Source: Curtobacterium pusillum
Lineage (GTDB): Bacteria > Actinomycetota > Actinomycetes > Actinomycetales > Microbacteriaceae
Length of the DNA: 64,000 nt
NCBI RefSeq assembly: GCF_007680845.1
Contig: NZ_VEIY01000001.1
Coordinates: 124,001-188,000, forward strand
Direction: 5' to 3'
Below, piece by piece: positions 49,257 through 57,177 of this stretch; positions within the stretch are counted from its first letter, which is position 1, and each line of letters starts with the position of its first letter. The translations under genes and the position numbers were made by a program. Under the pieces are notes generated by a model that ran no database searches, had not been told where the DNA came from, and worked only from the letters and a program-made list of their open reading frames with translations.

Positions 49257-50206
49257 CCAACAACGCGACCGTCGCAGTACGGACCCAAGACCAGAACGAG
49301 AACGAGAACGAGCAGCAAGCGCCGTCCCGACTGCGGAGCACGCTCAGACAGTTCGGCGTCGTCTGGAGCAACACCAAGGCCCGGATCGGCATCATCATCC
49401 TCGCGGTCTTCGTCGTGGTCGCGATCGCCGCCCCGCTCCTCGCCCCCTACGGCGCCAGCCAGAACGGGTTCGCCCGCAGCGCCGACGCCACGTGGGCGCA
49501 CTGGATGGGCACGACCGCCGCCGGCGAGGACGTCCTCTCCCAGCTGATCTACGGCGCTCGCATCTCGGTGCTCGTCGGGGCCGTCGCGGGCTTCCTGTCC
49601 ACGCTGGTCGCCGTCGCGATCGGCCTGAGCTGGGGCTACGTCCGCGGCTGGGTCGCCGAGGTCATCGGGTTCATCGTGAACCTCTTCCTCGTCATCCCGG
49701 GCCTGCCGCTCATGATCGTCATCGCGGCGTACCTGCAGAACGGCGGCATCGCGGTCATCATCGCGGTCATCGTCGTCACCGGCTGGGCCTGGGGCGCGCG
49801 CGTCCTGCGCAGTCAGACGCAGTCCCTCCGCGGTCGCGACTTCGTGACCGCGGCGCAGTTCTCCGGCGAGGGCGCGACCCGCATCGTCTTCCGCGAGATC
49901 CTCCCCAACATGACGAGCCTCATCGTCGGCTCGTTCTTCGGGGCCGCCACGAGCGCGATCCTCGCGGAGGCGGGTCTCGAGTTCCTCGGACTCGGCGACT
50001 CGTCGATCGTCAGCTGGGGCACGATCCTCTACTGGGCGCAGAACTCGAACGCGCTGCTCACCGGTCAGTGGATCCTGCTGTTCGCTCCGGGCCTCTGCAT
50101 CGCCCTCCTGGCGATGAGCCTCACCCTGATCAACTTCGGCGTCGACGCCGTGTCGAACCCGCGGCTGCGCGAAGGCGCGCGGCCCCGTAAGGAGAAGACC
50201 GCATGA
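49253..50206 (+). CDS. dppC: ABC transporter permease, DppC type
   Basis: This 317-residue permease has a hydrophilic, Asn/Gln/Glu-rich N-terminus, six helices, the HWMGTTAAGEDVLSQLIYGARISVLVG block typical of DppC/OppC, and an EAA loop VTAAQFSGEGATRIVFREILPNM. It is joined by four-base overlaps to both neighbours. Confidence 0.92.
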   Translation: MTNNATVAVRTQDQNENENEQQAPSRLRSTLRQFGVVWSNTKARIGIIILAVFVVVAIAAPLLAPYGASQNGFARSADATWAHWMGTTAAGEDVLSQLIYGARISVLVGAVAGFLSTLVAVAIGLSWGYVRGWVAEVIGFIVNLFLVIPGLPLMIVIAAYLQNGGIAVIIAVIVVTGWAWGARVLRSQTQSLRGRDFVTAAQFSGEGATRIVFREILPNMTSLIVGSFFGAATSAILAEAGLEFLGLGDSSIVSWGTILYWAQNSNALLTGQWILLFAPGLCIALLAMSLTLINFGVDAVSNPRLREGARPRKEKTA

Positions 50207-51999
50207 GCGGGTCGCGAGCAACGCAACCAGCAGATGGCCTGGAGGCGCGGGACGGCGCCGCCACGCGCCTCCCGTCCGCCACCACGAGCGTCACGGAGGA
50301 CGTCCTGCTCGACGTCCGCGACCTGTCGGTCGTGTACGAATCCGCCGGCCAGACGGCCGTCCAGGCCGTCGACCACGTCTCGTTCCAGCTCCGCCGCGGC
50401 GAGTTCGCCGGCCTGGTCGGCGAATCCGGCTCCGGCAAGTCGACCCTCGGCTACGCGCTCACCCGGCTGCAGAAGCCGCCGGCACGCACGAACGGCGGCA
50501 GCATCGTCTTCGGCGGCCACGACATCCGCGACCTCGACGACGAAGCACTCCGTCAGCAGCGCCAGGGCGGGTTCGCCATGGTCCTGCAGTCCGGCATGAA
50601 CGCGCTCAACCCGGTGCGGACCATCCGCAACCACTTCATCGACGTCTTCAGGGCCCACGGCCACGTGTCGCGTGATCGCTGGGACGCCCGCATGCAGGAG
50701 CTCATCGAGAAGGTGAAGCTCCCGGTCGCGATGCTCGCCCGCTACCCGGGGGAGCTCTCCGGCGGCATGCGGCAGCGTGTGTCGATCGCCCTGGCGCTCT
50801 CGCTCGAGCCGCAGCTCATGGTGTTCGACGAGCCGACCACGGCGCTCGACGTGCTCGTGCAGCACGCGGTGATGGACACCATCATCGAGCTGCAGCGCAC
50901 CGAGGGCTTCACGGCGATCCTCATCAGCCACGACCTCGGCATCGTCCTCGAGGCGACCGAGCGCGTGCTCGTCATGCACGAGGGCCGCATCGTCGAGGAC
51001 GGCGGCTCGAAGGAGATCCTCCGCGACCCGCAGGACGAGTACACGCAGATGCTTCTCTCGCACTACGCCGACCCGCGTGCCGAGGTTGTCAGCCTGCCGG
51101 GCTTCCCCGACCGGTCCCAGCGCGACGCCTCCGCCACCCGGCAGGAGACCACGTCGTCGTTCAGCACCGTCGGATCCCGCGAGCGGAGCGCCGCGAAGAA
51201 CCCGATCGTCGTCGACCACCTGGTGAAGACGTACCCGGCGCCCCGCCGCGGCGAGCAGCCCGTGCAAGCGGTCCGCGACGTCTCGTTCACCCTCGAGCCC
51301 GGGCAGTCGCTCGCCCTCGTCGGCCAGTCCGGGTCGGGCAAGTCGACGATCGCGAAGATGCTCACCGGCGTCGAGAAGCCGACGAGCGGCACGGTCCGGT
51401 TCGGCGACCTCGACGTCGCCCGTCTCGGACGGCGAGGACTGCGGGACCTGCGCTCCGAGGTGCAGATGGTGTTCCAGGACCCGTACGCGGCGCTCAACCC
51501 GCTGCACACGGTGGAGTACACGCTGTCCCGCCCGATCGCGAACTACACCGGGCTCCGCGGTCGCGATGCCCGGAAGCGCATGCTCGAACTCCTCGACACC
51601 GTCGGGCTCACCCCGGTCGAACAGTTCGCGCAGAAGCTCCCGCACCAGCTGTCCGGCGGGCAGCGGCAGCGCGTCGTCATCGCGCGGGCGCTGGCCAGCG
51701 ACCCGCAGGTGATCATCGCCGACGAGCCGGTCTCGATGCTCGACGTGACGCTCCGCGCCGGGGTGCTCGCGCTCCTCGAGGACCTCCGTGAGCAGTGGGG
51801 CGTCTCGCTCCTCTACATCACGCACGACCTGCTGAGTGCCCGGCTCATCACGGACGACATCATGGTGCTGCACGACGGGGCCGTCGTCGAACGCGGCCAC
51901 ACCGCCGAGGTGCTCCAGCACCCGCAGGACCCGTACACGATCGACCTGCTCGACGCGGTGCCGAACCCGCGTCGTGCGCTCGCGGAAGGACGACTGTGA
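50203..51999 (+). CDS. ABC transporter ATPase, fused DppD-DppF
   Basis: This 598-residue protein has two ABC domains in one chain. Domain 1 has GESGSGKST, LSGGMRQRVSIALALSLEP and LMVFDEPTTALDVLVQ. Domain 2 has GQSGSGKST, LSGGQRQRVVIARALASDP and VIIADEPVSMLDVTLR. It powers the DppBC-type permease. A linker around residues 285-340 joins the halves. The first 30 residues are an odd addition, partly coded by a GGAGGCGCG repeat (50241-50272) between the ATG and the first domain. Confidence 0.92.
   Translation: MSGSRATQPADGLEARDGAATRLPSATTSVTEDVLLDVRDLSVVYESAGQTAVQAVDHVSFQLRRGEFAGLVGESGSGKSTLGYALTRLQKPPARTNGGSIVFGGHDIRDLDDEALRQQRQGGFAMVLQSGMNALNPVRTIRNHFIDVFRAHGHVSRDRWDARMQELIEKVKLPVAMLARYPGELSGGMRQRVSIALALSLEPQLMVFDEPTTALDVLVQHAVMDTIIELQRTEGFTAILISHDLGIVLEATERVLVMHEGRIVEDGGSKEILRDPQDEYTQMLLSHYADPRAEVVSLPGFPDRSQRDASATRQETTSSFSTVGSRERSAAKNPIVVDHLVKTYPAPRRGEQPVQAVRDVSFTLEPGQSLALVGQSGSGKSTIAKMLTGVEKPTSGTVRFGDLDVARLGRRGLRDLRSEVQMVFQDPYAALNPLHTVEYTLSRPIANYTGLRGRDARKRMLELLDTVGLTPVEQFAQKLPHQLSGGQRQRVVIARALASDPQVIIADEPVSMLDVTLRAGVLALLEDLREQWGVSLLYITHDLLSARLITDDIMVLHDGAVVERGHTAEVLQHPQDPYTIDLLDAVPNPRRALAEGRL
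50241..50272. repeat. GGAGGCGCG inverted repeat in the N-terminal codons of the Dpp ATPase
   Basis: GGAGGCGCG (50241-50249) and CGCGCCTCC (50264-50272) code for GLEARDGAATRLPSA before the first ABC domain. The reading frame passes through the hairpin. Confidence 0.8.
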
Positions 52000-52868
52000 C
52001 CACGCTGCACGACTTCCCGGAGGTCCCCGCCTTCGGCCACCTGCCCACCCCGGACGGCGTCGACGTCGTCGGCATCGACGTCCCGGTCGGGCGCCTCACC
52101 GCTTACCGGGTGGTCCCCTCCGGCGTCTCGAAGGGTGTCGTCCTCGTCGTCCCCGGCTACACCGGCTCGAAGGAGGACTGGCGCACCTTCCTGCCGTTCC
52201 TCCGCGACGCCGGGTGGACCGCGGTCGCGATCAGCCGGCGCGGCCAAGCCGACTCCGCCGCGCCGACGGAGCCCCGGGACTACTCCCTCGAGGAGGAAGC
52301 CGCCGACGTCGTCCGGGTCGCCCGGCACCTCGACGACGGCGCCCCCGTGCACCTCATCGGGCACTCCCTCGGCGGTGTGATCGTCCGCGCCGCCGCGATC
52401 CAGGACCCGACGGCGTTCCGCGACGTCGTGCAGTTCTGCTCCGGTCCGTACGGCTGGCCGTACCGCAAGGTCGCCGAGCTGACGATCCTGCACGACACCG
52501 GCGGGAACAACCGCGCCCTGTTCGACGCCACGAACCCGCTGTGGGCCTCCCGCCCCGACGGGGAGCTCCCCGACGACGTCCGGATGGTCCGCGAGCGCTT
52601 CGACGCCACGAGCCCGCTCAGCGTCGTCGCCGGCGGCCACATCCTCGAGGACCACACCGACTCGTCCGACGCGCTCCGTGCCACCGGGCTGCCGGTCCTC
52701 GTGACGCACGGCGAGTGGGACACCGCCTGGCCGATCCCGTGGCAGCGGCAGATGGCGGAAGACACCGGGGCGGCGTACGAGGTCATCCCGACGAGCTACC
52801 ACGGCCCGCAGGTCGAGAACCCGGCGGGCACCCTCGCCGTCTTCGACGCCTTCCTGTCGGCGCACTGA
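51996..52868 (+). CDS. alpha/beta hydrolase
   Basis: This 290-residue alpha/beta-fold hydrolase has the nucleophile elbow GHSLGG (Ser124), an oxyanion GYTGSKEDW segment, a likely catalytic Asp in THGEWDTAWP and His in PTSYHGPQ. It overlaps the ATPase gene by GTGA, so it is co-expressed with the transporter. An esterase that deacylates the imported glycoside is possible; this is inference. Confidence 0.85.
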   Translation: MTTLHDFPEVPAFGHLPTPDGVDVVGIDVPVGRLTAYRVVPSGVSKGVVLVVPGYTGSKEDWRTFLPFLRDAGWTAVAISRRGQADSAAPTEPRDYSLEEEAADVVRVARHLDDGAPVHLIGHSLGGVIVRAAAIQDPTAFRDVVQFCSGPYGWPYRKVAELTILHDTGGNNRALFDATNPLWASRPDGELPDDVRMVRERFDATSPLSVVAGGHILEDHTDSSDALRATGLPVLVTHGEWDTAWPIPWQRQMAEDTGAAYEVIPTSYHGPQVENPAGTLAVFDAFLSAH

Positions 52869-52896
52869 CGCCGGCGCAGTACCGAAAGGAACCACC

Positions 52897-54084
52897 ATCA
52901 CCACGCTCGACTTCCCGAAGGGCTTCCTCTGGGGTGCCGCCACCGCCGCACACCAGATCGAGGGCAACAACGTCAACAGCAACTGGTGGGTGCACGAGCA
53001 CGAGCCCGACACCACCATCGTCGAACCCTCCGGCGACGCCGCGGACAGCTACCACCGGTACCGCGAGGACATCCGCATCGCGGCCGACCTCGGGCTGAAC
53101 TCCTACCGGTTCAGCATCGAGTGGGCCCGCATCGAGCCCGAGCGCGGGTTCGTCAGCCGTGCCGAGATCGACCACTACCGCCGCATGGTCGAGGCGTGCC
53201 ACGAGTTCGGCCTCGAGCCGATCGTCACGCTCATGCACTTCACCGTGCCGCGCTGGTTCGAACGCGACGGCTTCTGGCGCGCGCCCGACGCCGCCGACCT
53301 GTTCGCCCGCTACACCGAGGCGGCGCTCCCCGTCATCCAGGACGGCGTCCGCTACGTCTGCACGATCAACGAGCCGAACATCGCGGCGATGCTCGCGGGT
53401 GGCGAGGACGCATCGAACCTGGTGGCCTACGGTCTGCCGAACCCGGACCTCGGGGTGGCCGACGCCCTGCTCGCGTCGCACAAGCGCTCCCGCGAGGTCC
53501 TCTCGCAGGTGTCCGGCATCCAGAGCGGCTGGACCATCGCGACGCAGGCCTTCAAGGCCTCCGGTGAGCCCGGCTCCGAGGAGAAGCTCCGCGAGTACGG
53601 CTACCCGCGCGACGACTGGTACCTCGAGCAGGCCGCGGGCGACGACTTCCTCGGCGTGCAGGCGTACACGCGGACCTTCATCGGTCCGGACGGTCCGCTC
53701 CCCGTGTCGGAGGACGTCGAGACCACCCTGACCGGCTGGGAGTTCTACCCCGAGGCCTCCGCCGACGGGCTCCGCAGCGCGTGGGAGCTCTCCGGCCACG
53801 TCCCGCTGATGATCACCGAGAACGGCATCGCGACCGCCGACGACCCCCGACGGATCGCCTACACGCAGGGCGCCCTGGAGGGGATCCACCGCTGCATCGA
53901 GGACGGCATCGAGGTCCTCGGCTACCAGCACTGGTCGCTGCTCGACAACTACGAGTGGGCGTCGGGCTTCCGCCCGACCTTCGGTCTCGTCTCGTGGGAC
54001 CCGGTGACGTTCGCCCGGACGCCGAAGGACTCGGCGCGCTGGTACGGACGGGTCGCTGCCGCCAACGCGCTGACGGTCCAGTAG
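52897..54084 (+). CDS. glycoside hydrolase family 1 beta-glucosidase, apparently starting at ATC
   Basis: This 395-residue GH1 enzyme is complete in domain terms: FLWGAATAAHQIEGN at residues 10-24, TLMHFTVPRWF, acid/base Glu159 in TINEPN, nucleophile Glu308 in ITENG, and WSLLDNYEWASGF. The frame upstream has no ATG, GTG or TTG in a sensible place. An AAAGGA ribosome site (52885-52890) points to an ATC at 52897 followed by TTLDFPKGF. The first ordinary start, GTG at 52990, would remove the substrate-binding N-terminal motif. It is the last gene of the operon and should hydrolyse the imported beta-glucoside. Confidence 0.88.
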   Translation: MTTLDFPKGFLWGAATAAHQIEGNNVNSNWWVHEHEPDTTIVEPSGDAADSYHRYREDIRIAADLGLNSYRFSIEWARIEPERGFVSRAEIDHYRRMVEACHEFGLEPIVTLMHFTVPRWFERDGFWRAPDAADLFARYTEAALPVIQDGVRYVCTINEPNIAAMLAGGEDASNLVAYGLPNPDLGVADALLASHKRSREVLSQVSGIQSGWTIATQAFKASGEPGSEEKLREYGYPRDDWYLEQAAGDDFLGVQAYTRTFIGPDGPLPVSEDVETTLTGWEFYPEASADGLRSAWELSGHVPLMITENGIATADDPRRIAYTQGALEGIHRCIEDGIEVLGYQHWSLLDNYEWASGFRPTFGLVSWDPVTFARTPKDSARWYGRVAAANALTVQ

Positions 54085-54094
54085 CCGACTGCCT

Positions 54095-54133
54095 GGAGGC
54101 GCGACTCGCCTGATCGACGCGGGTCGCGCCTCC
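54095..54133. repeat. GGAGGCGCG inverted repeat in a convergent gap
   Basis: GGAGGCGCGAC (54095-54105) pairs with its complement at 54123-54133. The element fills nearly the entire 51-base gap between the beta-glucosidase and ankyrin genes and probably stops transcription from both. Confidence 0.82.
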
Positions 54134-54135
54134 CG

Positions 54136-55050
54136 TCAGTCACCCTGGTGCGCTGCGTCGTGATCCGCTTGGTCGTCTGTCGACGCATCGAACCAGGCGA
54201 GGAGGAGTTCCTCCGCGCGGCGCGAGCCCCGCTCGCGGGCCAGGTCCATCGCGGTCCGCCCTTCGGCGTCCTCGACGTGCACGTCCGCACCGCGCTCCAG
54301 CAGCGCCTCGGTCGTGCCGCGTCGGTCGAACCAGACCGCGGCGTGCAGCGGCGCGAAGCCCCACCGCGGGTCGACCTCGTCGATCCCGGCCGGGTCGCTG
54401 CCGATGCCGTCGAGCGCCAGCGAGAGCCCGCCGACGTCCCCGTGCGCCGCGGCACGGACGGCCGGGGTGGCCCACTCGACCCAGCCGTCCGGCACCGGGC
54501 CGGACCAGCCGTGCGCGGGTCGGTCGGCGAGTCGGGTCCAGTCCGCTTCGTCGACCGGACGGACCTCGACGACGACGTCGCGGAAGTGCACCGCGAACTC
54601 GCCGGTGGGGGAGACGAGCAGCCGGAGCTCCCAGACGTCCGCGTCGACGTGCGCGAGTTCGCCGCGCGAGACGTGGACGTCGCCGCCGAGGAGGTCGAGC
54701 GGGTCGATCGCGTCCGGTTCGACGACCGCGCGGTCGAAGCGGAGCGAGAGCCGGGCGTGGTTCCACCGCCTCCAGAGGCCGTCCGGGGTGTCCAGCACCT
54801 CGTCGTTGCGGACGACGAACGCGGCGTGCACGGTGTGGGTCGGGGTGGAGTCGACGCCCGCGTCCTCGTGCCGGCCGGACTCCTCGATGCGCCAGCGCTC
54901 GATGCGTGCTTCGCTCCACGTGACGGACGCGAGGGCTGCGATCGACGGCGGCGCGTCGGAGACGAGGCGGGCGAGGTGCTCGGCGTAGCCGTCGACGTCC
55001 TCGAGGGAGACGTACCCGACCGCGGGCCAACCCACTCGACTCCATCGCAC
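54136..55050 (-). CDS. ankyrin-repeat protein
   Basis: This 304-residue soluble protein has two ankyrin-like repeats near the C-terminus: GFAPLHAAVWFDRRGTTEALLERGADVHVED and EGRTAMDLARERGSRRAEELL (about 240-290), after an AVRAAAHGDVGGLSLAL helix pair that may be another repeat. The N-terminal 200 residues have no recognised fold but begin MRWSRVGWPAVGYVSLEDVDGYAEHL and are rich in Trp. It lies nine bases downstream of the regulator gene on the same strand, so the two may be co-transcribed. Confidence 0.75.
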   Translation of the reverse strand: MRWSRVGWPAVGYVSLEDVDGYAEHLARLVSDAPPSIAALASVTWSEARIERWRIEESGRHEDAGVDSTPTHTVHAAFVVRNDEVLDTPDGLWRRWNHARLSLRFDRAVVEPDAIDPLDLLGGDVHVSRGELAHVDADVWELRLLVSPTGEFAVHFRDVVVEVRPVDEADWTRLADRPAHGWSGPVPDGWVEWATPAVRAAAHGDVGGLSLALDGIGSDPAGIDEVDPRWGFAPLHAAVWFDRRGTTEALLERGADVHVEDAEGRTAMDLARERGSRRAEELLLAWFDASTDDQADHDAAHQGD

Positions 55051-55059
55051 GGGCGAAGC

Positions 55060-56433
55060 CTACCGGGGCGGGTGTCCCCTCCCGGCCGCGTACTGCGCGC
55101 GCACCTCCGCGATGTGGGCGTCGAAGTGCGTCGACAGCGCGTGGGCGGCATCGGCGGCGACCTCGGCGTCGCGGGTCTCGACGGCTTCGCGGACGAGCTC
55201 CAGGTAGTCCTGCATGTTCCACTGCCGGAAGCGCGGTGCCTGTTCGAGCACGTAGACCAACCGACTGATGCCGACGAGCGTCGACGCCCGTACCGCGCGG
55301 TTCCGCGAGTGGACCGCGAGGTACCGGGTGATGTCCGTGAGGACAACCGGGTACGCGTAGTCCCGCACCTGCGCGTACCGTCCGGCAAGGTCGATGCGCG
55401 CGACGACCTCTGCGCGTTCGGTCGCCGTCAGGAAGGGGATGCTCCACCGCGCGGACTGCTCGTGCAGCCCGAGCAGCAACTCCTGGCTCTCCACCCAGTC
55501 CTCGACGGTCGGCGACGCGATCCGGATCGCCCCGTCGCCGTGCGCCCCGGCGACGACCAGACCCATCAGCTCGAGCCGACGGATGCCCGGCAGGAGGCGT
55601 GCGCTCGGGACCCGGAAGCGGGGCAGCAGCTCGGCGAAGCCGTACTCGCGGCCGCGTTCGAGGGAACCGTCCCGCACCGCACCGAGCAGCTCGTACCAAA
55701 GGTCGTCCGGTGCCCAGGTGACCTCGTCGGGATCGATCGGCGGCGGGATGAGGAGGTCCTGGGCGTCGATCCCGAGCGTCGCGGCGGCCTCCTCGAGGAA
55801 CGCCGACCAGAGCCGGAGCAGGACGTGCGCCGCGCGCTCGGCCGTCGGGACGTCATGGAGGCGTGCAGCCTGGAGGGACGCGGCCAGCCAGCCCTCCACC
55901 CGCCACACTGTCCAGGGCACCGTCGTCGCGAGCCCGAACCGGAGCTGTTCGAGGGCGCGCACGGTGAAGCGTGCAGCGAGACGGTTCGGGGCGATCTCGG
56001 CCCAGAACGCGAACGTGGCCGTCATCGCGGCGTCCATCGCCGCCGGGTCCCGCTCGGAGGCCGCACGCCGGGCGGCGTCGACGAGACCCGCGTACCGCTC
56101 GACGTCCTGGTCAGTGATGGTCGCCATCGCGGACCGCATGTCCACCTCGAGGTAGCCGACGAGCGCCCAGGAGTCCTGCGCCCAGCGAGCCGGGGCGAGG
56201 GTGGACACCCGGAACGTGCCGGTCGGGCCGGGACGGACGAGGCCCATGTCCGCGAGGCGTTCGAGCGCGCCCTGCAGGGCCAGTGGCGGGAGGTCCATCG
56301 CGGCGCCGAACTCGGTCTCGTCGTGGTCCACGTCGTGCGGGAGCCGGCCGTCCCGGATCGCCGCGAGGACGGCTTGGTAGGCCTCGTCGAAGATCGGACG
56401 CCAGGCGCGGCCGAGGCGCTCGTGCGCTTCCAT
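55060..56433 (-). CDS. tandem GntR-like regulator (two wHTH-FCD modules in one chain)
   Basis: This 457-residue protein seems to be a duplicated GntR unit. Module 1 has a winged helix (AYQAVLAAIRDGRLPHDVDHDETEFGAAMDLPPLALQGALERLADMGLVRPG, about 18-70) and an FCD-like helical domain with TFAFWAEIAPNRLAARFTVRALEQLR. Module 2 repeats the pattern: LWYELLGAVRDGSLERGREYGFAELLPRFRVPSARLLPGIRRLELMGLVV (about 235-290), then a second helical domain. GntR proteins normally dimerise, so this would be a single-chain dimer. It is divergent from the polysaccharide locus, and TACCCT (56440-56445) lies six bases before the ATG. Confidence 0.72.
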   Translation of the reverse strand: MEAHERLGRAWRPIFDEAYQAVLAAIRDGRLPHDVDHDETEFGAAMDLPPLALQGALERLADMGLVRPGPTGTFRVSTLAPARWAQDSWALVGYLEVDMRSAMATITDQDVERYAGLVDAARRAASERDPAAMDAAMTATFAFWAEIAPNRLAARFTVRALEQLRFGLATTVPWTVWRVEGWLAASLQAARLHDVPTAERAAHVLLRLWSAFLEEAAATLGIDAQDLLIPPPIDPDEVTWAPDDLWYELLGAVRDGSLERGREYGFAELLPRFRVPSARLLPGIRRLELMGLVVAGAHGDGAIRIASPTVEDWVESQELLLGLHEQSARWSIPFLTATERAEVVARIDLAGRYAQVRDYAYPVVLTDITRYLAVHSRNRAVRASTLVGISRLVYVLEQAPRFRQWNMQDYLELVREAVETRDAEVAADAAHALSTHFDAHIAEVRAQYAAGRGHPPR

Positions 56434-56547
56434 GCCGTGAGGGTACCGATTCCCCGCGACGTCGGCGCAATGCGATACTGAGCACTTGATATCCAAAACT
56501 GGAATATGTAATCTGGGCACAGCACACCGATCAGACAGGAGCTCCAG
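56434..56547. promoter_or_regulatory. divergent promoter and operator of the polysaccharide locus
   Basis: On the plus strand TTGATA (56486-56491), a 17-base spacer and TAATCT (56509-56514) make a near-ideal promoter. A near-palindrome with TATCCA and TGGAATA halves lies in the spacer and is a plausible operator. The reverse strand has TACCCT at 56440-56445 for the regulator gene. The patch is AT-rich against its surroundings. Confidence 0.7.
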
Positions 56548-57177
56548 ATGCCCTCGGACGTCCATCCGAACCGAAGCCCGCACGCGTTCGTCTCGCCCGC
56601 GGCGGACGTCTCGACGACCGCCATCATCGGCGCCGGGGTGCGCGTCTGGGACGGCTCCCGGGTCGAAGCCGGAGCGGTTGTCAGCGACGACACGCTCGTC
56701 GGCCGCGGCGTCACGATCGGCGCCGGCGTCGCGGTCGGGGAACGCTGCAAGATCCAGAACGCCGCCCTCGTCTACGGGCCCGCGGTCGTCGGGGCCGGCG
56801 TGTTCGTCGGGCCCGGCGCGGTCCTCACGAACGACAACGTGCCACGCGCCGTGAACCCGGACGGCAGCATCAAGGACCTGTCCGACTGGGCACCGGAGCC
56901 CGTCGTCGTCGACGAGGGGGCGTCGATCGGCGCCGGTGCCATCTGCGTCGCACCGGTGCGCATCGGCAAGTGGGCAATGGTCGCCGCCGGGGCCGTCGTC
57001 ACGCGTGACGTCCCCGACCACGCCCTGGTCGCGGGGGTCCCCGCGCGCCTGATCGCCTGGGTCGGTCGGACCGGCGCGCGCCTCGTCCGCATGGACGGCG
57101 ACCGGCTGACCTGCCCGGACACCGGCGACCGCTTCCGCCTCACCACCGCCGGCGACGAGATCGAGGTCGTTCGATGA
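56548..57177 (+). CDS. wbpD: UDP-2-acetamido-3-amino-2,3-dideoxy-glucuronate N-acetyltransferase (WbpD/WlbB type)
   Basis: This 209-residue left-handed beta-helix acetyltransferase has hexapeptide repeats from about residue 13 to 160. A KIQNAALVYGPAVVGAGVFVGPGAVLTNDNVPRAVNPDG loop contains the Asn-Asp signature typical of WbpD. It acetylates the 3-amino group in UDP-diNAc-glucuronate synthesis. The ATG has an AGGAGCT ribosome site. It overlaps the aminotransferase by GTGA-like spacing, and the neighbours supply the preceding steps. Confidence 0.85.
   Translation: MPSDVHPNRSPHAFVSPAADVSTTAIIGAGVRVWDGSRVEAGAVVSDDTLVGRGVTIGAGVAVGERCKIQNAALVYGPAVVGAGVFVGPGAVLTNDNVPRAVNPDGSIKDLSDWAPEPVVVDEGASIGAGAICVAPVRIGKWAMVAAGAVVTRDVPDHALVAGVPARLIAWVGRTGARLVRMDGDRLTCPDTGDRFRLTTAGDEIEVVR

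Noticed and set aside
52990..54084. GTG at 52990 as the beta-glucosidase start
   Set aside because: It would delete FLWGAATAAHQIEGN, a substrate-binding motif present in essentially all GH1 enzymes, and has no suitable ribosome site.
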